Positions 9,372-16,806 of a DNA stretch of 64,000 bases are shown here, one piece after another. The position numbers were made by a program, and so were the translations under genes. The stretch lies in assembly GCA_964546815.1 (NCBI GenBank), contig CAZJLR010000030.1:4041-68040 (forward strand). The letters run 5' to 3'. This DNA comes from JAIEPM01 sp964546815. Its GTDB lineage: Bacteria > Cyanobacteriota > Vampirovibrionia > Obscuribacterales > Obscuribacteraceae. Position 1 is the stretch's first letter. Every line of letters begins with the position of its first letter. The notes under the pieces were generated by a model that saw only the letters and a program-made list of their open reading frames with translations, did no database searches and was not told where the DNA came from.

Positions 9372-10243
9372 ATGTCTCTCAACAGGGCGCGGACAGCTTC
9401 AATCTTCTTGGCATTCCATGCCGTTCTTGTAAAAATGAAAATGCGTACGGGTATTTTACGCTGTTTCACCAGGGGAAGCATGACTTGATTTACCTCATTG
9501 TCCTCCAGCGAAATTCCCAATGATTTGCGGCAAAGGTCAACCCGGAAATCATTTTTGTTGCGGAAGTAAAGTAGTATTTTTTGTCTCTCGCGACCAAGAC
9601 TGAACATCATGGGCACGGCTTCGTCCAGCGGCAAGTCTTTAATCCAGTTGTCAAAAATACACCATGACGCCAGAGCAGTTATGGAAAATGGAACATTTGG
9701 ATGCAGAACTGTACGCACCTTGTCGATCAATCTTCTATAAAACTCTCGTTCGCTTTGCACAGCATCAAAGTCAATTTGAATTTCAGCTGTATTTGGCATG
9801 TTGAGCATTTGTTGCAACACTTGCAAAATTTTCTTGATTTGCTCGTCGCTGTACTCAGGCTTTGCGTGGCTGTCGATATCGATGCGGACAACCGGCACCA
9901 TTCTCGTTTTTGGCGCGACGGTTAGAGCTTGATCGCGCCAATGTATTTTGGTTTCTTTTCCGCTTAGCAAAACATGGCAGGCGAAAAAGGCGATGCCAAA
10001 TTCCTTCACATCAAGCTGCTCAAAATTCTCCTTGTGCTGCCATGCCCACAAAACTTTCTGAGGGAGAGGCGCTTCATCAGCGGCAAGCAGAGGCAAGACA
10101 GCGACAGCGAAAGAGCTGACAAAAGACAGAGCAAACGCGCAGACAAAATTGGCTTTTCGCGTTCTGCAGTCAACTCCGGCAAGAAACAAAAATATGTTTT
10201 TCAAATCAAACACTGGCTGAAGAAGTTTGGATAACTCTAGCAT
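9368..10243 (-). CDS. DUF3142 family protein
   Basis: 291 residues. A hydrophobic stretch at about 33-55 serves as signal peptide or membrane anchor. The rest fits DUF3142 as I know it: the VLWAWQ start, VPVVRID, the IQIDFDA-SEREFYRRL block, SITALASWC and LPLDEAVPMMFSLG. These Asp/Glu-containing strand ends recall a TIM-barrel glycoside-hydrolase-like fold, but no activity is established to my knowledge. It is the first gene of a two-gene operon with the large secreted protein, coupled through a 4-bp overlap. A roughly 660-bp gene-free region lies upstream. The family call is fairly confident; the function is unknown. Confidence 0.78.
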   Translation of the reverse strand: MLELSKLLQPVFDLKNIFLFLAGVDCRTRKANFVCAFALSFVSSFAVAVLPLLAADEAPLPQKVLWAWQHKENFEQLDVKEFGIAFFACHVLLSGKETKIHWRDQALTVAPKTRMVPVVRIDIDSHAKPEYSDEQIKKILQVLQQMLNMPNTAEIQIDFDAVQSEREFYRRLIDKVRTVLHPNVPFSITALASWCIFDNWIKDLPLDEAVPMMFSLGRERQKILLYFRNKNDFRVDLCRKSLGISLEDNEVNQVMLPLVKQRKIPVRIFIFTRTAWNAKKIEAVRALLRDI

Positions 10244-10903
10244 TGAAACAGTTCAAACATTTTCTACGATACATTGGCCCATATGACGGCTGCCGAGACG
10301 AGCCCGGACGAGAATGATCTGCCACGACTATGCACGACCTCATCACCGCTACAAATTTGCAACAATTGGGTGACAACGATTGTCAACGCAGCGACACTGC
10401 AGAACATTTTTTGCCAGAGAGAAGCCGATTAAAAGCCGCTCGCGAAGATTTCCACAGAGACAAAAACGCTACGACAGCTCACTTTGCACAAAGGAATCTG
10501 GCTTATCATGCAGTTTTGCAGTGATCTGCCTGAGCCAGCGAAGCAGGCAATTTTGGAAAACTTTGAAAACTTAATAATTCGCGCGAGGCTGAACTAAGTG
10601 CCACCACTCACGCGAGACCGGCTACCCATGCCATTCTCGCCTCAAGTTTCTCGTTCAAAAAGCTCTCGCAACAAATGTGATTTTTCGGAGTCATTCTGAG
10701 CAGTGCCTACAGTTTTTCTGTAGAATAACGCTTCGGTAATTTTTACAACCATAGGAGGTAATCCAGGAGACACAACAACGCCCAACTTCCAGAACGGCTA
10801 GAGTCCAAGACTGGGACAAAAGATAAGGCGTTTCGTGTACCCCTACTTCTTTTATTGCATCCACTCAGTCTGCACTGGCAGACAAAGCAAGGGGGAAAGG
10901 AAC
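10244..10903. other. Gene-free interval upstream of speH, with possible leader structures
   Basis: No convincing gene is present; short frames here lack ribosome-binding sites and normal composition. It holds the promoters of the DUF3142 operon (leftward) and speH (rightward), neither of which I can place. A 6-bp hairpin with a five-T loop lies at 10707-10723 (CTACAG/CTGTAG). An SD-like GGAGGTAA near 10754 has no start codon at a workable distance. Closer to speH, GTCTGC/GCAGAC (10868-10883) forms a hairpin just before the ribosome-binding site. The same segment could instead pair with AGACTG at 10808-10813, so two mutually exclusive structures are possible. Confidence 0.5.
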
Positions 10904-11326
10904 ATGTTTGGACCACATCTCATTTTAGAAGCTTACGGTTGCCCTAACGAGCTGCTCGGCGATCTCACCAGAATCAGTGAAGTTCTCGACGCTTACCCGG
11001 CAAAGTTGGACATGACCAAAATCATGCCACCGTACGTATTTAAGTATACTGGAACCGTCCCGGATGACTGGGGAGTTAGCGGTGTTGTTCTCATCGCTGA
11101 GTCACACATCTCTATCCACACATTCCCTGACAAGGGCTTTGTGACATTGGATATCTTCTCATGCAGAGATTTTGATGTAGACGCAGCAATTGAGTACTTC
11201 TGCGAGCACTTCAAACCAACAAGCACTGAAAAGCAGCTGATTATGCGTGGACGCGAGTTCCCGCGCAGCGCACCACGTGCTGCTGAAATCGTCGAGCAAG
11301 AGCGCCTTCGCGTAGCCGCAGGTTAA
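10904..11326 (+). CDS. speH: S-adenosylmethionine decarboxylase proenzyme (bacterial SpeH type)
   Basis: 140 residues from the ATG at 10904, which follows a strong GGGGGAAAGG ribosome-binding site; a longer reading from 10835 would add residues not found in the family. The enzyme decarboxylates S-adenosylmethionine to supply aminopropyl groups for spermidine synthesis. It self-cleaves between Glu66 and Ser67 in ESHISIHTFP, turning the Ser into the pyruvoyl cofactor. His68 and Cys87 (FSCRD) match the known catalytic residues of the Thermotoga and Bacillus type. The C-terminal extension of about 20 residues is Arg/Glu-rich. No speE lies beside it in this window. A good intrinsic terminator follows. 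Monocistronic. Confidence 0.95.
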   Translation: MFGPHLILEAYGCPNELLGDLTRISEVLDAYPAKLDMTKIMPPYVFKYTGTVPDDWGVSGVVLIAESHISIHTFPDKGFVTLDIFSCRDFDVDAAIEYFCEHFKPTSTEKQLIMRGREFPRSAPRAAEIVEQERLRVAAG

Positions 11327-11350
11327 GCCTAGCTCAGACAATACATATAG

Positions 11351-11389
11351 AAGGATCGGAGCCCCTGGCACCGGTCCTTCTTTTTTTTT
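11351..11389 (+). terminator. Rho-independent terminator of speH
   Basis: A 13-bp stem (AAGGATCGGAGCC with GGCACCGGTCCTT, one wobble and one mismatch) with a three-base loop, followed by nine T's, starting 25 bp after the speH stop. Confidence 0.85.
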
Positions 11390-11400
11390 CACGGTCAATT

Positions 11401-11514
11401 GGGGCGACGCCATGCGTCGCCCGTCCTTAAGATCTCGCTTTGAAGATCTTACGAGTGCCGCTTCCGTAGTCAGGACGACCGCCAATTAGAAAGGGCGACG
11501 CATGGCGTCGCCCC
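11401..11514. repeat. REP/BIME-like inverted-repeat element
   Basis: Two 22-bp GC-rich arms, at 11401-11422 and 11493-11514, are near-perfect reverse complements of each other, and each is itself nearly palindromic (GGGCGACGC followed by GCGTCGCCC). Between them a 7-bp stem, AAGATCT/AGATCTT, with an 8-base loop lies at about 11430-11451. The element sits directly behind the speH terminator in non-coding sequence. The layout of paired small palindromes resembles REP doublets or a short MITE. I saw no second copy in this window and no flanking target-site duplication I would trust. Confidence 0.65.
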
Positions 11515-11594
11515 TACAATTTTTGAGTTGTTGATCGCAAGCTTGCTGCATCGTCGCTTGTCGATTCCAAACGAACTGCGCTCTCGCTTGCCGA

Positions 11595-12938
11595 TTACAT
11601 ACCGACAGCGTCGTTGGTTGGCGCTACTTTTACTGGCGGGGCATTGTCTTCGTCAGGTACAACAATGCGCTCACCGAGTTGTGGCGGCACTACTTCCGGT
11701 GCAGCAGGTTCAGCGTTAATAGGCTTTTGCTCGACCGGTTTTTGAGCAGTCGCCGGTGCCGGGATTTCGTCAGCCTTGCCACCCTTGTGGAATGGATTGA
11801 GCTTTGTGAAACCGTGGCTGATTGCGCCTACGCCTGCTTTAGTCTTATCGAGACCGGCGCGAGTTGCACCGATGCCTGCTTTAGGAGCAGCAGCTAGACG
11901 GTCTTTCAGACCACCTTCTTTCTTGGCGATTTTTTCCGCTTGGGCTTTAGCCTTTTCCGGCTTAGCAGCTACTTGCGTCGGAGCTTTAACTGCCGGCGTT
12001 TCAGCAACCGGGGTTGTTTTCTCTGCAGAGCTATCAGCTACATTGTCAGCACCATTTGCTGCACCGGTCGCGGCATCGTCACCGTCGACAGGAGCCTTGG
12101 CTGTTTGCAATTCTTCTTTAACTAGCGATTGCTTAGGTCCACTTGGCGCTGCTGTCTTCTGCGCTGTGGCTACCGGGGCTTCGTCTTTGTGGAATGGATT
12201 CATCTTGCTAAATCCATGACCGATGGCGCCAAATCCTGCGGCCGGAGCTGCAGCTAGTTTCTTTGCACCATCACCTGTTTTGCTGGCGGCTCCGCCCATC
12301 GCTTTGGGGATTGCACCCAATGCGCCGAAACCGCCGGCAAGCTTCTCACCCACTGATGAGCTGCCTTCTTTGACTTTCTCGCCTGTAGATTTGAAACCTT
12401 CGCCGATTTTCTTCGGCACTACAGCCATCTTTTCGCCAGCCGCAGCGGTACCTTCTTTCACCTTTTCACCGGTGCTCTTGAAGCCTTCGGCAATTTTTGA
12501 GCCAACTGCTTTGGTACCGTTTACCATGCCGCTGCTTGCAGCCTTGGTGCTCTTAGCGATGCCGCTGGTGCTCTGTTTTATACCAGCAAGAAAGCCCGTA
12601 CCTTCGTCGCTGCTTGGGCTAGCCGAAGCAGTCGTGGTTTTAGCGGGCTTGCTTTCCTTTTCATCATCAAACTTTGGTGAGCTTTCGCTGATTATGACAC
12701 TAGCAGGCTTCGTCGAACGAGCTTGCTGAATTGGTGCCGGCGCAGCAGCCTTCTCTTTCACCACAAGCTTTTTGACTTTCTTCTTGCCTTTGTTAGCCAT
12801 GGCTTCTTTCTGTTCACGCGTCGGCGCCTGGATGTACGCATACGGGTCAAGAGGCGAGGCACTTCCAGCCAGGGCGACACCATTTCCCGAAAGAAACAGC
12901 GTTGCCATTAGAGGCAATGTGACTTTCTCAACTTTCAT
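11595..12938 (-). CDS. Secreted low-complexity, LEA-like repeat protein
   Basis: 447 residues with an N-terminal signal peptide (cleavage near VALAGSA, about residue 24) and an AGTAAGGG ribosome-binding site before the ATG at 12938. The mature part is Ala/Lys/Gly/Pro-rich and probably disordered. Two repeat types stand out. One is GFKSTGEKVKEG-like units at about 150-210, with the amphipathic 11-mer character of late-embryogenesis-abundant proteins. The other is two copies of a GFxAIxHGFxKxNPFHK block (about 240 and 370). No enzymatic motif is present. It could be a desiccation- or envelope-protective protein, or a flexible cell-wall linker. The family is not recognised. It is transcribed alone, convergent with the speH terminator and repeat region. 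Confidence 0.7.
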   Translation of the reverse strand: MKVEKVTLPLMATLFLSGNGVALAGSASPLDPYAYIQAPTREQKEAMANKGKKKVKKLVVKEKAAAPAPIQQARSTKPASVIISESSPKFDDEKESKPAKTTTASASPSSDEGTGFLAGIKQSTSGIAKSTKAASSGMVNGTKAVGSKIAEGFKSTGEKVKEGTAAAGEKMAVVPKKIGEGFKSTGEKVKEGSSSVGEKLAGGFGALGAIPKAMGGAASKTGDGAKKLAAAPAAGFGAIGHGFSKMNPFHKDEAPVATAQKTAAPSGPKQSLVKEELQTAKAPVDGDDAATGAANGADNVADSSAEKTTPVAETPAVKAPTQVAAKPEKAKAQAEKIAKKEGGLKDRLAAAPKAGIGATRAGLDKTKAGVGAISHGFTKLNPFHKGGKADEIPAPATAQKPVEQKPINAEPAAPEVVPPQLGERIVVPDEDNAPPVKVAPTNDAVGM

Positions 12939-13183
12939 CCCTTACTACTCCTTGCAGAAATCAAGCATGCCCCTTTATAGCATGAGAAGCACCGTGCATT
13001 CTCGCTCCTGAGCTGCTTGTTAAGTCCTGCCAAGACGCTGTAGCGCCGGGCTTCGGAGTCCACTTGACTGCGAGGCTCAGATCTTTATAAGCAACTGACA
13101 TCCTTGCTGGGGGAGGCTTTGCGATACAGATTCGATATTAAAAGATGACAAATTCCGCTTTACATCCCGGGGCGACCGAGAAC

Positions 13184-13441
13184 TTAGCCTTCGCTATCGG
13201 ACTCATTTCCATCGCGAACCAGAGATGGCTCGACCAGATGGGTGCGAATGTCGCTAAATGAATATCCAAGCGCCCAAAACAGCGCAGAGAGCATGCCTCT
13301 GACCGAATGCGCCTCTGCTCGCACGTTTTTCAAAGCTTTAACGTCCAAAGTGTCCAGGGCTCGAATCAATTCAGAGCGTTCCTCGCCCTCAAGCTCTAAA
13401 AGCTCTACGACTTTACTCTTGATCTCGCTATCGCTTCTCAT
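13184..13441 (-). CDS. Small conserved-looking helical protein, unknown function
   Basis: 85 residues. I chose the ATG at 13441 because AAAGGA lies seven bases upstream; the frame extends to 13477 but without a ribosome-binding site. The protein is charged and helical: an acidic/basic N-terminal amphipathic helix (residues about 1-40), a more hydrophobic segment around GMLSALFWALGYSFSD (about 53-68), and an acidic tail. There is no signal peptide and no recognisable domain. It is cytosolic or weakly membrane-associated by composition. Codon use and the ribosome-binding site support a real gene, but I cannot assign a role. Confidence 0.55.
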   Translation of the reverse strand: MRSDSEIKSKVVELLELEGEERSELIRALDTLDVKALKNVRAEAHSVRGMLSALFWALGYSFSDIRTHLVEPSLVRDGNESDSEG

Positions 13442-13770
13442 GACTTTTCCTTTGCCCAGACTCTCATAACAGTACACCTACAGGGTTCATTGTTCCACAA
13501 CTTAGCAAGGCCAGGGTTAACCCTATTATCGGTTTTCAAGAAGGTTGAGATGATGATTATAGTTTCCAGCAACACCACTGTCGCAATGCAATGGGCGAGC
13601 CTTCGCGTTCTCCAATTGCCGCCCACTTGCATAGCGACATTCTGTTCAAATTTTTAGCGAGCTTGTTCTGCAAGCTGTCCAAATCAAACGCGCGATGAGT
13701 TTCATCGAAAGCGCGTGGGCTCGTGATGCGCTGGCGAAAATTTTCTCTTGGTCAATGGGGAGTGCAAGAA
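13442..13770. other. Intergenic region between divergent genes, no gene seen
   Basis: Contains the upstream regions of the small protein (leftward) and the TonB-like gene (rightward). A frame opening at 13723 joins the TonB-like gene but has no ribosome-binding site; GGGGAG just before 13771 marks the likely start. I see no convincing promoter or terminator. Confidence 0.4.
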
Positions 13771-14739
13771 ATGTTTAAAAGTGGCGACGTTTTGAAACTT
13801 GCAGATAGGTTTATGAGTCCCTCACATGCCGATTCATTCGACAAACAGAGTGCGCTAATCAATTGCCTGGTACTGGTTGCCATTTTTCACATTGTGATGT
13901 CGATCGCTTTTGCAAAAATGGAAGAGTGGGAGCGCAAGCACAATCACCATGTTAGTAAAACGGTGGAAATTGTTTTCACCGACTTGATGGTGGCACCACC
14001 AGAGTTTCACAAGAAAAAAGAAGAAGATTACCTGGCAGCTCAAAGTTTGATCAATTTGAAAAACAGCAATACTGGCTCACAATCAGGCGCAAAGAAAGGC
14101 ACAAACGTTAAAGCGGCAATAATCAAAAGCGAAGAGAAAATAATTAGCAATGTCGCTAAGGTGCAAATCGCCAATGGAGACGAAAAGAAAGTAGAACAAA
14201 AACCAATCGATAAGAATGGACAACTGCTGGCGAGCAGAGCAATTGACGACGAGCAAAAGCAAGCAGCAATTTCTCAAAACGCTATTGCAAATCCTGCCAT
14301 AGACGCAAGTGATCTGGGTGACCCAAATGCAATTTCAGACAGCAATTTCAAAGACGGCGACGGTCTGAGCAACGGAATAAGCGGCGATTACAATGGCAAC
14401 CCTGGCGATTCAAATCTGGCTCCTGGCGCAGAGATTCCGCAGCCAACCGCCTCCTCGGTAATACAACTGAAAGACATCGCTCCATACCGAAAAGAAATGC
14501 TCATGCGAATCGCACGCGAATGGACTCCGCCGAAAAACCATCAAGTCACACTTGTCGTCTTGATGACAATAGCCAAAGACGGCACCTTGCTGAAAGCGCA
14601 AATCATCGGCGCTGACGCAAGCAAAAGAGTGCAAAAAGATGTGCTCGAAGCAATTGAACGAACTATATATGCACCGTTGCCCGATTGGTATAAGAAAGAT
14701 CAACTTTCATTCAAAATCGAACTGAGAAACTACCAATGA
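13771..14739 (+). CDS. TonB/TolA-like energy-transducer protein
   Basis: 322 residues from the ATG at 13771 (GGGGAG eight bases upstream). One N-terminal transmembrane helix (about 31-49) is followed by a 170-residue polar linker rich in Lys/Gln/Asn and then Gly/Asp/Asn. A C-terminal domain of about 95 residues begins near IQLKDIAPYRKEML and contains the TonB_C-like pattern xVxLVVLMTIAKDGTLLKAQI and IERTIYAPLPDWY. This is the topology of TonB/TolA proteins, which link an inner-membrane proton-driven motor to the outer membrane. No ExbB/ExbD or receptor gene is nearby, and the linker lacks the Pro-Lys/Pro-Glu run of classic TonB. A TolA-like or generic TonB-C protein is the safest name. Confidence 0.72.
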   Translation: MFKSGDVLKLADRFMSPSHADSFDKQSALINCLVLVAIFHIVMSIAFAKMEEWERKHNHHVSKTVEIVFTDLMVAPPEFHKKKEEDYLAAQSLINLKNSNTGSQSGAKKGTNVKAAIIKSEEKIISNVAKVQIANGDEKKVEQKPIDKNGQLLASRAIDDEQKQAAISQNAIANPAIDASDLGDPNAISDSNFKDGDGLSNGISGDYNGNPGDSNLAPGAEIPQPTASSVIQLKDIAPYRKEMLMRIAREWTPPKNHQVTLVVLMTIAKDGTLLKAQIIGADASKRVQKDVLEAIERTIYAPLPDWYKKDQLSFKIELRNYQ

Positions 14740-14833
14740 GTTATTATTCAAAAACTCATTAGCCGGCGATGGTTTCACCGCACCGGAAAATGGGCACAAC
14801 TCTGTATGGCACATTCCCGGTTGAGGTTTAACT

Positions 14834-14962
14834 ATGGAAGCGGCGGTTGGCACTCCACTATGGCTCGGATTTATTATGGGTGCTTGGGTTTGTATTTGCG
14901 CCGGGTTAGGCGCAAAGGCAGTCTTTTTCGATTCTGAAAAGCCAAACCAGTTTGAAGACTAA
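14834..14962 (+). CDS. Small single-span membrane protein (42 residues)
   Basis: A short frame preceded by GAGG seven bases before the ATG at 14834. The product has a short N-terminus, one hydrophobic helix (about residues 8-32, Gly/Ala/Trp/Cys-rich), and an acidic/polar tail ending in FED. The composition is typical of small bacterial membrane proteins rather than noise. The size and layout recall small single-helix subunits of membrane complexes, but I see no specific match. It lies 94 bp after the TonB-like gene on the same strand, and its stop codon overlaps the stop of the convergent UspA gene by 4 bp. Confidence 0.55.
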   Translation: MEAAVGTPLWLGFIMGAWVCICAGLGAKAVFFDSEKPNQFED

Positions 14963-15426
14963 CGCACTGGGCGTTTGACAATCTCAACCGAACAGGGTGC
15001 ATGTGACAAGACAGCCTGGGATACACTTCCGAGCAAAAATCGCTCGATTCCGGTGCGTCCGTGCGAACCCATGACTATTAGATCAGCCTTCCAATCTGTC
15101 GCCCTTTGAATGATCGTTTCTTTGATTCTAGGGCTTTCAATTGCTTCATGTTCTACTTTTAGCTCAGGATAGTTCCCGCTGAGCCTTGCCGCACAAGCCG
15201 CAGCGTAATCTTTAGTCTCCTGTTCCAGACGCTTTGCATAGGCGACTGCCTGGTCGACAGCGCTGGCGTCCCAGCCGGCAAAGTCTGGATGGTAGGGTTC
15301 AAAAACAGTTAAGACCAGAAATTCCGAAGCAGCGGGCCAGGGGCGGCGTAGCACTGACTCAAGCGCATATTCGGAGTGCGCGGAGTTGTCTAGCGCGAGC
15401 ATTACTTTCATATTGTTTGTAGCCAT
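14959..15426 (-). CDS. Universal stress protein (UspA family)
   Basis: 155 residues, single Usp domain. The N-terminal strand KVMLALDNSAHSEYAL and the C-terminal nucleotide-binding motif G-2x-G-9x-G-S (GSHGRTGIERFLLGS) are intact, so it belongs to the ATP-binding Usp branch. It is predicted to be a soluble cytosolic dimer involved in stress or energy-limitation responses. It is transcribed alone; the upstream 440 bp contain the divergent leader of the DAHP synthase gene. An internal Met6 start is possible but lacks a ribosome-binding site. Confidence 0.93.
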   Translation of the reverse strand: MATNNMKVMLALDNSAHSEYALESVLRRPWPAASEFLVLTVFEPYHPDFAGWDASAVDQAVAYAKRLEQETKDYAAACAARLSGNYPELKVEHEAIESPRIKETIIQRATDWKADLIVMGSHGRTGIERFLLGSVSQAVLSHAPCSVEIVKRPVR

Positions 15427-15612
15427 CAGAGTTCATGCCTCTTTTTTACATACATTGATTACTAATAGCTTATAGCGTTTACATGATTTTTGAGTGAAAA
15501 CCCTTCTCTGGAAAGCCTTTTGAGTGCATACTTCACCTTTGCTTAATAATCGCTTGCCAATGGCAGGTTGAAGAACTAGCATGTTTGCATACCGTTGAAA
15601 TTGGCACTAACG

Positions 15613-15666
15613 ATGACACGCAGTTTTCCATTCCTGTTTATTTTTATTGAGGTTCACTTGGACTGA
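15613..15666 (+). CDS. Phenylalanine-rich leader peptide (17 residues)
   Basis: A short frame encoding MTRSFPFLFIFIEVHLD, with four Phe codons in eight positions (residues 5, 7, 9, 11). It lies directly upstream of a stable hairpin and an intrinsic terminator, 203 bp before the DAHP synthase start. Phe-rich leader peptides in front of terminators are the hallmark of phenylalanine attenuation (pheA and pheST in enterobacteria), and DAHP synthase catalyses the first step toward phenylalanine. No strong ribosome-binding site is visible, which weakens the call. I know of no described case in this lineage. Confidence 0.55.
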   Translation: MTRSFPFLFIFIEVHLD

Positions 15667-15690
15667 GCAGAGTTGCTCGCACTCCAGGTG
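15655..15690 (+). promoter_or_regulatory. Leader hairpin overlapping the end of the leader peptide (attenuator 1:2-like)
   Basis: CACTTGGA (15655-15662) pairs with TCCAGGTG (15683-15690), with an inner stem GAGCA/TGCTC (15665-15678). It begins inside the last codons of the Phe-rich leader peptide, where a ribosome finishing or stalling would change its folding, and it ends immediately before the terminator stem. Its role as the pause or anti-antiterminator element is inferred. Confidence 0.5.
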
Positions 15691-15724
15691 GACCGCAGCT
15701 CATAACTGCGGTCTTTTCGTTTTT
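15691..15724 (+). terminator. Intrinsic terminator in the DAHP synthase leader
   Basis: A perfect 8-bp GC-rich stem, GACCGCAG (15691-15698) with CTGCGGTC (15706-15713), a 7-base loop, and the tract TTTTCGTTTTT. It lies between the leader peptide and the structural gene on the same strand, so it would stop transcription early unless prevented. I could not identify one clear antiterminator; TGAGC (15664-15668) can pair with GCTCA (15698-15702). Confidence 0.8.
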
Positions 15725-15868
15725 CAGGGACATTTCATGCAAGAGTTACATTTTTTTCTCGGATACTTTATTACCAGGTTTAGTCCGGTCTGATGATTCC
15801 GCAGAAACGAAATACTTCCGGGGCTACAAGGCTTCTGGTTTCGTGTTTCCGTAAAAAGGAGAACAAGA

Positions 15869-16765
15869 GTGATAGATGTAAAACTAGTTGCGAAATCAAA
15901 TCAAGATCACAAAACTGAGATCAAGATTTCCGAACAAGTAAGCGTTGGTGGCAAAAACCTACTGATTATCGGCGGACCATGCACTGTCGAAACTCCAGAA
16001 CAAATGGAAGAAGTAGCCAAAAATCTTGCGGCACACGTGCAAATGATCCGTGGCGGAGTCTACAAACCGCGCACGTCTCCGTACAGCTTCCAGGGCTTAG
16101 GCGAAGACGGTTTGTCTATTTTGGCTTCAATCAAAGAGAGCTATTCAATGCCTGTCATTACAGAAGTAATGGCACAAGATCAAATATCAACAGTAGAAAA
16201 AGTCTCTGATATTTTGCAATTAGGCAGTCGCAATATGCAAAACTATGAATTGCTGAAAGCACTCGGCAAAGCCAGTCGGCCAGTACTTTTGAAACGAGGA
16301 CTTTCAGCCACCATCGAAGAAATGTTGTTAGCCGCAGAGTACATCGTCAGCCATGGAAATCCAAATGTGATTTTGTGCGAAAGAGGCATTCGCAGCTTTG
16401 ACACATTCACACGCAACGTGCTCGACCTGGGCGCAGTCGTCGCACTCAAACAATTGAGTCATTTACCAGTTATTGTTGACCCAAGTCATGCTTGCGGAAA
16501 GCGCGAATTAGTGGCAGATCTCGCCAGAGCATCTATCGCTTGCGGTGCAGATGGACTAATTATCGAATGCCACCCTGAGCCGGAAAAATCTGTCTCTGAT
16601 GCGCGCCAGGCTCTGTCGCTCGAAGATATGATCAGCCTGGTCAAGAGTCTCAAGCCAATTGCAAAAGCTGTCGGCAGAAACGTACAGGAAAACAAATCGA
16701 ACGAAAATCAAATCGTTCCACTGCGTAAGCCAGTCGTGCAACTTTCGGTGAAAACGAAAAGATAG
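15869..16765 (+). CDS. aroF: 3-deoxy-7-phosphoheptulonate (DAHP) synthase, type I-beta
   Basis: 298 residues from a GTG start at 15869 with AAAAGGA eight bases upstream. It condenses phosphoenolpyruvate and erythrose 4-phosphate to DAHP, the first step of the shikimate pathway. Metal and substrate residues of the I-beta/KDO8P-synthase-like family are visible: GGPCTVE (metal Cys38), RGGVYKPRTSPYSFQG, DPSHACGK (metal His), ECHPEPE and the later SDARQ. The N-terminus before the barrel is only about 26 residues, so the ferredoxin-like/ACT regulatory domain of Thermotoga-type enzymes is absent. The enzyme is probably not allosterically feedback-inhibited, consistent with control by the attenuator-like leader. 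The basic C-terminal tail of about 30 residues is extra. A PII-like gene follows after 41 bp. Confidence 0.95.
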   Translation: MIDVKLVAKSNQDHKTEIKISEQVSVGGKNLLIIGGPCTVETPEQMEEVAKNLAAHVQMIRGGVYKPRTSPYSFQGLGEDGLSILASIKESYSMPVITEVMAQDQISTVEKVSDILQLGSRNMQNYELLKALGKASRPVLLKRGLSATIEEMLLAAEYIVSHGNPNVILCERGIRSFDTFTRNVLDLGAVVALKQLSHLPVIVDPSHACGKRELVADLARASIACGADGLIIECHPEPEKSVSDARQALSLEDMISLVKSLKPIAKAVGRNVQENKSNENQIVPLRKPVVQLSVKTKR

Positions 16766-16806
16766 TATCCTTGTCGCCATAGCAACCGCTGCGGCGAGGA
16801 CGACTC

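Larger units (their letters stand above)
15427..15868. promoter_or_regulatory. Leader region of the DAHP synthase gene with candidate promoter and direct repeat
   Basis: This 442-bp interval carries the leader transcribed toward the DAHP synthase gene. A possible promoter is TTGAGT (15520-15525) with TTAATA/TAATAA (from 15543), 17-18 bp apart. TTTTGAGTG occurs twice exactly 30 bp apart (15488-15496 and 15518-15526), the second copy covering the -35 element, which could be an operator. Downstream lie a leader peptide, a hairpin and a terminator, given as separate entries. A further imperfect hairpin lies near 15801-15851 before the ribosome-binding site AAAAGGA. Confidence 0.5.

Noticed and set aside
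10330..10574. Two 64-codon frames in the gap before speH
   Set aside because: No ribosome-binding site, no conserved-looking sequence, and overlapping each other.
11776..12729. Plus-strand Ala/Pro/Ser-rich frames of about 150-170 codons
   Set aside because: Antisense shadows of the Ala/Lys/Gly-rich LEA-like protein.
14735..14760. Perfect 8-bp hairpin AATGAGTT/AACTCATT at the end of the TonB-like gene, considered as a terminator
   Set aside because: It is AT-rich with no T-tract, and the following small gene has its own ribosome-binding site, so read-through is more likely.
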